Source: Agathobaculum ammoniilyticum
GTDB lineage: Bacteria > Bacillota > Clostridia > Oscillospirales > Butyricicoccaceae
Length of the DNA: 64,000 bases
Direction: 5' to 3'
Assembly (NCBI RefSeq): GCF_025567315.1
Contig: NZ_JAOQJE010000006.1
Coordinates: 124,001 to 188,000, forward strand
Position numbers and translations under genes: made by a program. Below are positions 54,669 through 62,030 of this stretch, piece after piece; position 1 is the first letter of the stretch, and every line of letters begins with the position of its first letter. Below the pieces are notes generated by a model. That model ran no database searches. It saw only the letters and a program-made list of their open reading frames with translations, and was not told the origin of the DNA.

Positions 54669-54953
54669 ATGGCAGCCGACGAACGCAACAGGGAAATGCC
54701 GCATACCGTTATTCTGGAGGGCAGGGAGAAGCTTTCGATCTCCGGCGTGGTGGATGTGCAGAGCTTTGACGAGGACCAGGTATTGCTGGAGACCGTGCGC
54801 GGGATGCTGGTCGTGCGGGGGCAGGGCCTGCATGTCGAGCGGTTGCAGCTGGAAGCAGGCGAGCTGATTGTGGAGGGCGAGGTTGGCTGCCTGGAATATG
54901 ACGACAGCGTACAGCCGCGCGGCGGTTTTTTCAGCCGTCTGTTCGGCGGGTGA
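54669..54953 (+). CDS. yabP: Sporulation protein YabP
   Basis: 94 residues. HTVILEGREKLSISGVVDVQSFDEDQVLLET (in parts) and LRGQGL-like VVRGQGLHVERL match the YabP/YqfC family, beta-rich proteins needed for spore coat/cortex development. GAGGGAGGGA precedes the ATG. Confidence 0.92.
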   Translation: MAADERNREMPHTVILEGREKLSISGVVDVQSFDEDQVLLETVRGMLVVRGQGLHVERLQLEAGELIVEGEVGCLEYDDSVQPRGGFFSRLFGG

Positions 54954-54960
54954 ACGCGGC

Positions 54961-55416
54961 ATGACGGTACCGATGCAGGCACAGTTCCTGCTGGGGCTGC
55001 AAAGTATTTTACTGGGCGCGTCCCTGGGGCTTTTTTATGATATTCTGCGGGCGTTTCGGGTGTATTTTTCGGCCGGGCGCCTGGCTACCGCATTGTATGA
55101 CCTTGTGTTCTGGCTGGTCCTGCTGGCGGCTTTTTTCGAATTCAGCCTGGTTTTTGCGATGGGGCAGAGCCGCTGGTATGTACTTGCGGGGGCGTGCGTC
55201 GGCGCGGGAATTTATTTTTTTCTGCTCAGCGGGCTGGTGCAGGGGGCGCTGCGGCTTGTGCTGGATTTGGCCGCGCGGCTGTGCGGCCTGTTCGTCACAG
55301 CGGGGGAAAAGGCGCGCGGGCTTGCGGGTAAAGCTGGTTTACCGGAAAAAATTCGCTCTTTTACAAAAAAGTTTGCGAAACCCTCTTCCATTTTTCGCAG
55401 GAAAGGTATAAAATAA
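54961..55416 (+). CDS. yabQ: Spore cortex biosynthesis membrane protein YabQ
   Basis: 151 residues. The N-terminus QAQFLLGLQSILLGASLGLFYDILRAFRV (in parts) is the YabQ signature, followed by three to four further membrane helices and a basic C-terminus. YabQ is required for cortex formation. ATG 54961 is 7 nt after yabP. Confidence 0.92.
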   Translation: MTVPMQAQFLLGLQSILLGASLGLFYDILRAFRVYFSAGRLATALYDLVFWLVLLAAFFEFSLVFAMGQSRWYVLAGACVGAGIYFFLLSGLVQGALRLVLDLAARLCGLFVTAGEKARGLAGKAGLPEKIRSFTKKFAKPSSIFRRKGIK

Positions 55417-55462
55417 AACTCGAATTAGTCTGGGCCAAGGGAAGATGGAGCGAGGTGTCCGA

Positions 55463-55744
55463 ATGTCCAAGCGCAAAGCGCCGGTCTGGGTCAAAATCCT
55501 GATGCTGGCCTTTTTGCTGTATGCCGTGGTGACAATCATCAGCCTGCATGCACAAATTGCGGATAAACGTGCGGAGCTGGATTCGCTCAATATGCGTGTC
55601 GAGGAATACGAGGCTGCAAATGAAGCGCTCCGGCAGGAGATGCAGAACGGCATTTCGGAAGCAGACATCAGCGAGATCGCCCGTACCGAGCTCAGCTATG
55701 CAGAACCGGGAGAACGTGTCTTTGTGGACACATCCAGCAGGTAA
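55463..55744 (+). CDS. divIC: Septum formation protein DivIC/FtsB
   Basis: 93 residues. One membrane helix (ILMLAFLLYAVVTIISLH) then a coiled coil (QIADKRAELDSLNMRVEEYEAANEAL, in parts) and an end-domain YAEPGERVFVD. It joins FtsL and DivIB in the divisome. ATG 55463 has GAGGTG 6 nt upstream; an earlier ATG at 55445 is less likely. Confidence 0.92.
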   Translation: MSKRKAPVWVKILMLAFLLYAVVTIISLHAQIADKRAELDSLNMRVEEYEAANEALRQEMQNGISEADISEIARTELSYAEPGERVFVDTSSR

Positions 55745-55778
55745 AAGGGAAACAAATAACGGAGGCAAAACAATTTAT

Positions 55779-56237
55779 ATGGATTTGGCAGTGGGAGCGA
55801 TCGTAGAGGGTAAAGTGACCGGTATCACGAAGTTCGGCGCGTTTGTCGCCCTGCCCGAAGGGAAGTCGGGCATGGTGCATATCTCCGAGGTTGCGGCGAG
55901 CTTTGTCAGCGACATCAAGGACTTTCTGCAGGAAGGCCAGCAGGTCAAGGTGAAAATCATTAATATCGACCAGGCGGGCCGCATCAATTTGTCCATCAAA
56001 AAGGCACAGCCGCAGGAGTCACGTCCGGAACGCGCCGGCGGCGCCGCGCCACGGCAGCCGCGGTTCCAGCAGCGTTCCAGCCAGGCGCCGCGCGGCAGAA
56101 CGCCGCAGCCGCCCAAGGACCCCGCGACCATGAGCTTTGAGGATAAGCTCAAGGCGTTCATGTCCGACAGCGAGAGCCGGCAGGCCGACGTGCGCCATGC
56201 GACCGACCGCAAAAACGGATCGCGCCGCCGCCGATAA
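55779..56237 (+). CDS. S1 RNA-binding domain protein (YabR/CvfD-like)
   Basis: 152 residues. An S1 domain (about 1-75: VGAIVEGKVTGITKFGAFVAL, KSGMVHISEV, VKVKIINID, RINLSIKKA, in parts) is followed by a Pro/Gln/Arg-rich disordered stretch and FEDKLKAFMSDSE. Bacillus YabR and CvfD-type proteins associate with ribosomes and affect cold and stress responses. GGAGG lies 13 nt before the ATG, longer than usual. Confidence 0.9.
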   Translation: MDLAVGAIVEGKVTGITKFGAFVALPEGKSGMVHISEVAASFVSDIKDFLQEGQQVKVKIINIDQAGRINLSIKKAQPQESRPERAGGAAPRQPRFQQRSSQAPRGRTPQPPKDPATMSFEDKLKAFMSDSESRQADVRHATDRKNGSRRRR

Positions 56238-56240
56238 ACA

Positions 56241-56270
56241 CATAAAACCGAGGGCGACCTCGGTTTTGTT
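56241..56270 (+). terminator. Terminator after the S1-domain gene
   Basis: A perfect 10-bp stem AAAACCGAGG/CCTCGGTTTT with loop GCGA, then GTTTTT. Confidence 0.93.
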
Positions 56271-56284
56271 TTTATTCCGCAGGG

Positions 56285-56376
56285 CAAAAAAACGCGCCCT
56301 TTCCTGCGAAAGGGCGCCAAAAGTAGGATTGTGGGGATAAAGATATGAACGGTGCATGGCAGTTCTCTCAACTGCC
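56285..56376 (-). ncRNA. Candidate small RNA, about 90 nt, family not recognised
   Basis: On the minus strand a consensus promoter is followed by about 90 nt with a perfect 5' hairpin (56356-56378, GGCAGTT/AACTGCC core, loop GAGAG). A single-stranded-looking middle contains TATCCCCACAATCC. The transcript ends in a 10-bp GC-rich terminator (56294-56317) with seven T (56286-56292). No reading frame with a ribosome site fits. The predicted start (56376) coincides with the first base of the 5' hairpin. The C-rich segment could pair with Shine-Dalgarno sequences. I do not recognise a known family. Confidence 0.65.
56286..56317 (-). terminator. Terminator of the minus-strand small RNA
   Basis: Stem GCGCCCTTTC/GAAAGGGCGC with a 4-nt loop; the T7 tail is on the minus strand only, so it does not serve the plus-strand S1 gene, which has its own terminator. 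Confidence 0.85.
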
Positions 56377-56382
56377 ATAATC

Positions 56383-56411
56383 AATATAGCATAATTTACA
56401 ATAAATGTCAA
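56383..56411 (-). promoter_or_regulatory. Sigma-A promoter of the minus-strand small RNA
   Basis: Perfect TTGACA (56406-56411), 17-bp spacer and TATATT (56383-56388) on the minus strand, divergent from and 27 bp away from the amidohydrolase start. Confidence 0.8.
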
Positions 56412-56437
56412 TTGCTTTTTTGAGGGAAAGGACGGAA

Positions 56438-57610
56438 ATGGAAGAAATACTTCTGAAAAACTGCACGTTTCTGACGATGGATGAATCGAATCCGCGTTTT
56501 TTCGGATGGATTTGGATGAAAAACGGGAAGATTGTGTCGATGGGAACGGACGAGCCGCCCGCCTGCGGTCAGGTGGTTGACGGGCGCGGCGGCGTGGTGA
56601 CACCCGGTCTGATCGACATTCATTCCCACCTCGGTCTGTATGAAGACGGGCTGGGCTTTGAGGGCGCGGACGGGAACGAGGATACCGACCCCGTTACGCC
56701 GCACCTGCGCGCGATCGATGGGGTAAACCCATTGGACCGTGGCTTCCGCGAAGCTGTCGAGGCGGGGGTGACAACGGTCGCGGTCAGCCCAGGCAGCGCC
56801 AACCCGATCGGCGGGCAGATCGCGCTGCTCAAGACGGCCGGCCGGCGCATCGACGATATGGTGCTCAAAGCGCCGCTCGCGATCAAGTTTGCGCTGGGTG
56901 AGAACCCCAAGTCGGTCTATCACGACAAGGATGAAGCGCCGGTTACCCGCATGGCGACCGCGGCGCTCATCCGCGAGCAGCTTTACAAAGCAAGGGAATA
57001 CCTGTTGCGGATGGAGCGCGCGGAAAAAGAGCCGGAGGAGGACAAGCCGGACTACGATATCAAGCTGGAGGCGTTGCTGCCGCTGCTGCGGGGCGAAGCG
57101 GAGGCGCACTTCCATGCGCACCGCGCGGACGATATTTTTACCGCGCTGCGGATTGCCGGGGAGTTCGGCCTGAAAGCCGTGATTATCCACGGTACGGAGG
57201 CGCATCTGGTCGCCGACCTTTTGGCAGGGGAGCAGGTGCCGGTCGTTTGCGGGCCGTATATGACCGACCGCTCCAAGCCCGAGCTCAGGAACCTGACGGA
57301 CGAGGCGCCGGCCCTGCTGTGCAGGGCGGGGATTGAGACTGCGATTACCGTGGACCATCCCGAGATACCTCTCCGCCTGCTGCCCGTGGCGCTGTTGCTG
57401 GCTGTGCGGGAGGGGATGGACAGGACGGACGCGCTCCGCGCGGTGACAACCGTTCCGGCGCGCATTGCGGGCATGGAGCAACGGATCGGAATGCTCCGCA
57501 CGGGGATGGACGCGGACTGCGTCCTGTGGAGCGGGGAACCGCTGGATTTTACAAGCCAGGTGCAGGCCGTGTTCATCAACGGCGCGCCGGAATACAGGAG
57601 GACGGTATGA
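56438..57610 (+). CDS. Amidohydrolase superfamily protein (imidazolonepropionase/adenine deaminase-like)
   Basis: 390 residues. TPGLIDIHSHLGLYEDG carries the HxH metal site (about residue 62) of the amidohydrolase TIM barrel. FHAHRADD and IIHGTEAH supply further His, TVDHPEI the Asp, and a C-terminal composite beta-domain ends with ADCVLWSGEPLDF. The exact substrate is unknown; such YtcJ/HutI-like proteins often act on cyclic amides. ATG 56438 follows AAAGGACGG. It overlaps the fumarase alpha gene by 4 nt. Confidence 0.87.
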   Translation: MEEILLKNCTFLTMDESNPRFFGWIWMKNGKIVSMGTDEPPACGQVVDGRGGVVTPGLIDIHSHLGLYEDGLGFEGADGNEDTDPVTPHLRAIDGVNPLDRGFREAVEAGVTTVAVSPGSANPIGGQIALLKTAGRRIDDMVLKAPLAIKFALGENPKSVYHDKDEAPVTRMATAALIREQLYKAREYLLRMERAEKEPEEDKPDYDIKLEALLPLLRGEAEAHFHAHRADDIFTALRIAGEFGLKAVIIHGTEAHLVADLLAGEQVPVVCGPYMTDRSKPELRNLTDEAPALLCRAGIETAITVDHPEIPLRLLPVALLLAVREGMDRTDALRAVTTVPARIAGMEQRIGMLRTGMDADCVLWSGEPLDFTSQVQAVFINGAPEYRRTV

Positions 57611-58449
57611 GAACGATCGATGTTTCGGAAGTCACGTGGCTGGTGCGTCGGCTCTGCATGGAAGCGAATTACTATCTGCCCGCGGATCTGCGGCAGGCTT
57701 TCGTCCGTGGGCAGAAAGCGGAACAGTCCCCGCTGGGGAAAGAAATTTTCGGGGAGATGCTCGCAAACTGCGATCTGGCAAGGCGGAATGATGTGCCGGT
57801 CTGCCAGGACACTGGCATGGCGATTGTGTTCGCGGAGGTGGGACAGGAAGTACACCTGACCGGCGGGGCGTTTGAGGACGCGGTCACGGAGGGGGTGCGC
57901 CGTGGGTATATCGACGGGTATCTGCGGCTTTCCGTGGTCGGAGACCCGCTGCGGCGTGAGAATACCAACGATAATACCCCCTGTGTGCTGTATACTTCAA
58001 TCGTGGCGGGGGATAAGATCAAGATTACGGTCGCCCCGAAGGGCTTTGGATCGGAGAATATGAGCGCGATGAAAATGTTTACGCCGGCCGCGACCAGGGA
58101 GCAGATTGTGGATTTTATCGCGGACGCATGCATCCGCGCAGGGTCCAACCCCTGCCCGCCGATCGTAATCGGCGTGGGGCTGGGCGGCACCTCGGACAAG
58201 GCGGCGTACTTGGCAAAGCGCGCCCTGCTCCGGCCGGTGGACCGGCGGAACGAAGACCCGATGTACGCGGAAATGGAGCGGGCAGTGCTGGATAAGGTCA
58301 ATGCGTCCGGCGTGGGTCCCCAGGGGCTTGGCGGAACGGTGACCGCGCTTTCCTGCGCGATCGAGCCGTTCGGCACGCATATCGCGGGCCTGCCCTGCGT
58401 GGTGAACATTTCCTGCCATGTGACCCGACACGCGGAAGGGGAATTGTGA
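57607..58449 (+). CDS. Class I fumarate hydratase / tartrate dehydratase alpha subunit
   Basis: 280 residues. The Fe-S cysteine motifs CQDTG (about residue 66), NPCPPIVIGVGLGG and the final SCHVTRHAEG match the TtdA/FumA alpha domain. It normally pairs with a beta subunit (FumB/TtdB) to hydrate fumarate to malate with a [4Fe-4S] cluster. No beta gene lies next to it: the amidohydrolase is upstream (ATGA overlap) and hpf downstream. Either the partner is elsewhere or the locus has been rearranged. Confidence 0.92.
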   Translation: MRTIDVSEVTWLVRRLCMEANYYLPADLRQAFVRGQKAEQSPLGKEIFGEMLANCDLARRNDVPVCQDTGMAIVFAEVGQEVHLTGGAFEDAVTEGVRRGYIDGYLRLSVVGDPLRRENTNDNTPCVLYTSIVAGDKIKITVAPKGFGSENMSAMKMFTPAATREQIVDFIADACIRAGSNPCPPIVIGVGLGGTSDKAAYLAKRALLRPVDRRNEDPMYAEMERAVLDKVNASGVGPQGLGGTVTALSCAIEPFGTHIAGLPCVVNISCHVTRHAEGEL

Positions 58450-58498
58450 CCGCGTTGGGGAAAATGCTGAACAGTTTGTGAATTTGTGTAAAATCTAT

Positions 58499-58528
58499 TG
58501 GACAATTTCACCTAAGACGTGGTATACT
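58499..58528 (+). promoter_or_regulatory. Promoter of hpf
   Basis: TGGACA (58499-58504), 18-bp spacer and TATACT (58523-58528), 57 bp before hpf. Confidence 0.6.
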
Positions 58529-58585
58529 AATTATAGCAAATTCCCATAAGTATCTTGGGCAACCCGCCCGATAGGAGATGATGTT

Positions 58586-59113
58586 ATGAAGTTCACCATC
58601 GTCGAGAGAAAAATGAAAATCGATGACGACCTGCGCCAGTATGCGCTGCGCAAAGTCGAGAAGCTGGATCGGTACTTCCATCAGGATTCAGATACCACGC
58701 TGACTTTCAGCGAGCTGCGCGGCAAACAGACGGTAGAAATTACGGTGCGCCAGACAGGTCTGGTCGTCCGCGCCGAGGAGACGACAACCGATATGTTCGC
58801 CTCGGTCGACGGTGCGGTCAGCAGCATTGAGCGGCAGATCCGCAAGCATAAGACCCGCCTGGAAAAGCGCCTGCGCGAGGGTGCGTTCGATAAGATCGCC
58901 GAGCAGCAGGCTGCGCTTTCCGAGGAGGATTTCGATATCGTGCGCCGCAAGCGCTTTGAGGTCAAGCCCATGAGCGTGGACGAGGCGATCCTGCAGATGA
59001 ACCTGCTCGACCATCAGTTTTATTTTTTCCGCAATGCGGATAACGATAATATCCATGCGGTCGTATACAAGCGCGCCGCAGGCGGTTATGGCCTGATCGA
59101 GGGTGAGGAATAA
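58586..59113 (+). CDS. hpf: Long-form ribosome hibernation promoting factor
   Basis: 175 residues. The N-terminal S30AE domain (MKFTIVERKMKIDDDLRQYALRKVEKLDRYF, in parts) blocks mRNA/tRNA sites. A linker leads to the C-terminal dimerisation domain (RFEVKPMSVDEAILQMNLL, FYFFRNADN, VVYKRAAGGYGLIE; in parts) that drives 100S dimers. AGGAGATG precedes the ATG. Own promoter and terminator. Confidence 0.97.
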   Translation: MKFTIVERKMKIDDDLRQYALRKVEKLDRYFHQDSDTTLTFSELRGKQTVEITVRQTGLVVRAEETTTDMFASVDGAVSSIERQIRKHKTRLEKRLREGAFDKIAEQQAALSEEDFDIVRRKRFEVKPMSVDEAILQMNLLDHQFYFFRNADNDNIHAVVYKRAAGGYGLIEGEE

Positions 59114-59164
59114 GCTGCTTAAAAAGGGCAGTTTGAAATGAATTGAGACATTAAAAATAAAAAA

Positions 59165-59193
59165 GCCGGCGGCGTTCTGCCGTCGGCCTTTTT
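59165..59193 (+). terminator. Terminator after hpf
   Basis: Stem GCCGGCGGC/GCCGTCGGC (one G-T) with loop GTTCT and a CTTTTT tail; an A-run precedes the stem. Confidence 0.88.
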
Positions 59194-59211
59194 GTTGGAC
59201 GGAGTGATAAA

Positions 59212-59697
59212 ATGAGAATCATGGAGCCTGAAAGCCGACCGCAGGCGCTGATAAGGCAGCTTTTAACGGTGTGGGAAGGTGCGGTCAAACAGACCCATTT
59301 GTTTTTGTCCGCTGAGGAAATTGAGAAGATCAAACAATATGTTCCACAAGCACTGCGGGTGGTTCCACATTTAGTCGTTTTGGAAAACAGGGATGGCGTG
59401 CCTGTTGCGTTTATGGGCATAGAGGAACGAAATCTGGAAATGCTGTTCGTTGCACCAGAGCAAAGGGGACAAGGCTGGGGGAAAAGCTTGATAGAGTATG
59501 GGGTGGAGCGGTATGGTATTGAAACGGTAGGAGTAAACGAGCAGAATCCACAGGCAAGGGGATTTTACGAGCATCTGGGCTTTGTGGTCTATGAGCGGAA
59601 GAACCACGACGAGCAGGGGAATCCCTATCCGATTTTATATATGAGGCGCTCCAGCGCTGCTGAAAGCGGCTGGGAAACGGGAATAGCGCAGGAATAA
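59212..59697 (+). CDS. GNAT family N-acetyltransferase
   Basis: 161 residues. The acetyl-CoA loop LFVAPEQRGQGWGKSLI (about residue 78) and NEQNPQARGFYEHLGF are typical of GNAT, close to YjaB-like acetyltransferases. Substrate unknown. GGAG lies 9 nt before ATG 59212. Its GC content is lower than that of its neighbours, so it may be a later arrival. Confidence 0.88.
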   Translation: MRIMEPESRPQALIRQLLTVWEGAVKQTHLFLSAEEIEKIKQYVPQALRVVPHLVVLENRDGVPVAFMGIEERNLEMLFVAPEQRGQGWGKSLIEYGVERYGIETVGVNEQNPQARGFYEHLGFVVYERKNHDEQGNPYPILYMRRSSAAESGWETGIAQE

Positions 59698-59717
59698 CAG
59701 ATAGTGGGGTGTGCGCA

Positions 59718-60587
59718 ATGAACCTTTGTGACATTGATACCATACGGGCGGTTTTGGGACGGCATGGCTTCCGCTTTTCCAAGTCGCTGGGACAAAACTT
59801 CCTGACGGATGAAACCGTGCCGCGCCGGATTGCGGAAATGAGCGGTGCGGGGGAAACGGGGAACGCGGTCGAAATTGGCCCGGGCATGGGCTGTCTGACC
59901 GCCGAGCTGTGCCGCAGGGCGGACAGAGTGGTCGCGGTCGAGCTTGACCGCGCGCTGCTGCCCGTGTTGGGGGAGACGCTGGCGGGATATGATAATTTCG
60001 AGGTCGTGCAGGGCGATGTGCTTCAGATTGACCTGGCCGCGCTGTGTCGGGAAAAATTTGGCGAGGCTCAGGCAGTGGCCTGCGCCAATCTGCCATATTA
60101 CATCACTACGCCGGCCATCACAGCCCTGCTGGAAAGCGGAGCCTTCCAAAAGATCACCGTCATGGTACAGAAAGAGGTTGCGCAGCGCATCTGCGCCGCG
60201 CCGGGTACGGCGGCGTATTCTGCGTTTTCCATTTATGTGCAGTATCATGCGGAGGCCGCGCTGCTGTTCGACGTGCCGGCGGATTGTTTCGTGCCGAAGC
60301 CCAAGGTGGATTCCGCAGTAATACAACTAACGCCGCGCACCCAGCCGCCGGTCGCAGTGCGCAATGAAAAGCTGTATTTCGCACTTGTGCGGGCGGCGTT
60401 CAACATGCGCCGGAAAACGCTGGTCAACGCGCTGGGACCGGTGCTCGGCAGCGCAATGGGCAAGGAGGAGATCACAGAGCTGATCCAATCGGTAGGGCTG
60501 GACGCGCGTGTGCGCGGCGAGCGGCTCAGCCTTGCGGAATACGCCGCGCTGTCCAACGCCGCGGAGGGACGCCTGAAAGGGAGATAA
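59718..60587 (+). CDS. rsmA: 16S rRNA dimethyladenosine transferase (KsgA)
   Basis: 289 residues. KSLGQNFL, the SAM motif EIGPGMGCLTAEL (about residue 48) and the catalytic NLPYYITTP (NLPY, about residue 115) are diagnostic. It dimethylates two adjacent adenines in 16S helix 45 (m6,2A1518/1519). I use ATG 59718 over an in-frame GTG three codons earlier. Confidence 0.97.
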   Translation: MNLCDIDTIRAVLGRHGFRFSKSLGQNFLTDETVPRRIAEMSGAGETGNAVEIGPGMGCLTAELCRRADRVVAVELDRALLPVLGETLAGYDNFEVVQGDVLQIDLAALCREKFGEAQAVACANLPYYITTPAITALLESGAFQKITVMVQKEVAQRICAAPGTAAYSAFSIYVQYHAEAALLFDVPADCFVPKPKVDSAVIQLTPRTQPPVAVRNEKLYFALVRAAFNMRRKTLVNALGPVLGSAMGKEEITELIQSVGLDARVRGERLSLAEYAALSNAAEGRLKGR

Positions 60588-60588
60588 C

Positions 60589-60912
60589 ATGGCATCCAGC
60601 CTGGAATTTGTAAATTATGTATGCGACCAGCTTTCCGGTGCGGGGACGATCACCTGGAAGCGTATGTTCGGTGAATTCGGCCTGTGGTGCGACGGAAAGT
60701 TTTTCGCCACGGTCGAGGACGATATGCTGTGCCTGAAAATCACGGACGCGGGGCGGGCATTGCTGCCCGAAGCGCGTATCGTGGAGCCGCACGAGGGCGC
60801 GCGCCTCCTCTATGTCGAGGAGCTGGACGACCGCGCGCGCATGGCCGAGTTGGTGCGGCAGACCTGTGCGGCGCTGCCGGAGCCAAAGCCGCGCAGGAAA
60901 AAGGGTATCTGA
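60589..60912 (+). CDS. TfoX N-terminal domain protein
   Basis: 107 residues. TWKRMFGEFGLWCDGKFFATVEDDMLCLKI (in parts) is the TfoX-N signature. There is no TfoX C-terminal domain. Proteins with only this domain are widespread and of unknown function; a competence role should not be assumed. GGGAGATAAC precedes the ATG, 1 nt after rsmA. Confidence 0.85.
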   Translation: MASSLEFVNYVCDQLSGAGTITWKRMFGEFGLWCDGKFFATVEDDMLCLKITDAGRALLPEARIVEPHEGARLLYVEELDDRARMAELVRQTCAALPEPKPRRKKGI

Positions 60913-60930
60913 CCTATGTGTCAGATACCC
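60903..60930. repeat. 11-bp perfect palindrome shared by two convergent gene ends
   Basis: GGGTATCTGAC and GTCAGATACCC flank a 6-nt loop. The TfoX-domain stop (60910-60912) lies in the left arm and the stop of the minus-strand gene (60921-60923) in the right. No T-run on either side, so any termination would be weak. Confidence 0.8.
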
Positions 60931-61211
60931 AGGATAAGCAGGGCGCCGATCAGGAGAAGCTGCTCCCAATCGATCTCCTCTCCGTCTTTCAAAAGGAACC
61001 AGACGATGACGAGTACGATGATGGTGTCCATGTCGAGCTTGATGTTTTGCAGGCGTCCGGACAGGCCGCGCGACAGGTCGGTAAACACGGACGCCGTCTG
61101 CGAACTGGCTCCGCTGCGGCTCCGGTCTGCGGGGGTCTGACCGGACGGCGGCTCTTTATGTAGCGGCGGGGCGTCGTCGGCTTCCGCAGCGGCGAGATAG
61201 CGGTTATACAA
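60921..61211 (-). CDS. Small tail-anchored membrane protein of unknown function
   Basis: 96 residues from TTG 61211 (GGAAG 10 nt upstream). A polar Ser/Ala-rich N-terminal half is followed by MDTIIVLVIVWFLLKDGEEIDW and a second hydrophobic run LLLIGALLILGI (in parts). No family recognised. It is last of three minus-strand genes. Confidence 0.6.
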   Translation of the reverse strand: MYNRYLAAAEADDAPPLHKEPPSGQTPADRSRSGASSQTASVFTDLSRGLSGRLQNIKLDMDTIIVLVIVWFLLKDGEEIDWEQLLLIGALLILGI

Positions 61212-61233
61212 GCGGCTTCGCTTCCTTTCTGGT

Positions 61234-61611
61234 TCAGAGTGATTGAGTGCCGTCGTCGGAGGAGGTGCCGCCGGATTGGCCCAGCTGTCCCAGCACAGTG
61301 CGCGCGATGCGCGCTATGCTGACCAGCCGCATCGCATGGTCGAACTGCCCGGCAACCTCGTCCGTGACAAAGGGCTTTACCGCGTTGAGCAGGACGCGCT
61401 TTTCCGGTTTGACCGCGCCCTGCCCGCTTTGGAGGATGGTGCTGATGACCGGCAGCGCGCGCTCCATCAGCTCCGCGGAGGGGTCGTAATCCTTGCTGGC
61501 AGGGGCGCCGGCCGGCTGCTGGGGGCTTCCCAGCATATCGGAAACGGTTTTCATTGCGTTCTGTAGCGCATCAGGATCGTTCAGCAGGGAGGACAGCATA
61601 TCGTTGTCCAT
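61234..61611 (-). CDS. Hypothetical helical protein
   Basis: 125 residues. LSSLLNDPDALQNAMKTVSDML at the N-terminus (in parts) then a Pro/Ala/Gln linker, a helical core (PVISTILQSGQ, KRVLLNAVKPFV, MRLVSIARIARTVL) and an Ser/Asp-rich end. No signal peptide or motif recognised. AGGAGGTACC precedes the ATG. Middle gene of the trio. Confidence 0.65.
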   Translation of the reverse strand: MDNDMLSSLLNDPDALQNAMKTVSDMLGSPQQPAGAPASKDYDPSAELMERALPVISTILQSGQGAVKPEKRVLLNAVKPFVTDEVAGQFDHAMRLVSIARIARTVLGQLGQSGGTSSDDGTQSL

Positions 61612-61623
61612 GCGGGTACCTCC

Positions 61624-61893
61624 TTATTTCTGGAACAGCTTTTTGAGCTGCGCCGCGAGCGTAGTACCCTCATGCGACTGCATGAGCTTTTGCGCGAGCA
61701 TCGCCGCCTCCCGCATATCGCCGCGCTGCGCGGCCTGCGCGGCGCGCTCCAGATCGGCCGCGTGCTGGGCGGAAATGATCTGCGCGGCCTTCTTTCCGTC
61801 CGGCGTGTTCAGCGCCGTGCGGAGCTGATCGACCGCCTGGGGGTTGCCGGCTTGCTCTGCAAGGCGGCGTAAAATTTCATTTTGATCGGGCAT
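61624..61893 (-). CDS. Hypothetical small helical protein
   Basis: 89 residues, all helical by eye: DQNEILRRLAEQAGNPQAVDQLRTAL (in parts), then KKAAQIISAQHAADLERAAQAAQRG and a basic LAAQLKKLFQK end. ATG 61893; another in-frame ATG lies three codons earlier. Its N-terminus loosely resembles that of its downstream neighbour, so the two may be distant duplicates. Function unknown. Confidence 0.65.
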   Translation of the reverse strand: MPDQNEILRRLAEQAGNPQAVDQLRTALNTPDGKKAAQIISAQHAADLERAAQAAQRGDMREAAMLAQKLMQSHEGTTLAAQLKKLFQK

Positions 61894-61926
61894 AGTTCCC
61901 ATCCCTTTCCTGGTTTCGTTACTGCC

Positions 61927-61954
61927 AGTATATGCGGCAAATGGAAAAATGTGA
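61927..61954 (-). promoter_or_regulatory. Promoter of the minus-strand trio, SigE-like or weak SigA
   Basis: TCACATT (61948-61954), 13-bp spacer and CATATACT (61927-61934) match SigE at six of seven and seven of eight positions. The same region can be read as ATCACA-17-TATACT for sigma-A. Confidence 0.5.
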
Positions 61955-61963
61955 TGCAGTGGG

Positions 61964-61992
61964 TTTACAAGTGGGCCGCGCCGGTGTAAAAT
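61964..61992 (+). promoter_or_regulatory. Sigma-A promoter of the phosphodiesterase-coaX genes
   Basis: TTTACA (61964-61969), 17-bp spacer and TAAAAT (61987-61992), 38 bp before the TTG start. Confidence 0.75.
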
Positions 61993-62030
61993 ACTGCTAT
62001 ATGTGTCGCGGCGAAAGGGGCGAAAACACG

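Noticed and set aside
56291..56390. Possible small peptide on the minus strand (starting at codons MHRSYLYP)
   Set aside because: The frame is just an open stretch that continues through the terminator stem into the S1 gene antisense; no ribosome site.
60589..60912. TfoX protein as a competence regulator
   Set aside because: Only the N-terminal TfoX domain is present and no other competence gene is nearby, so the name is kept as a domain label only.
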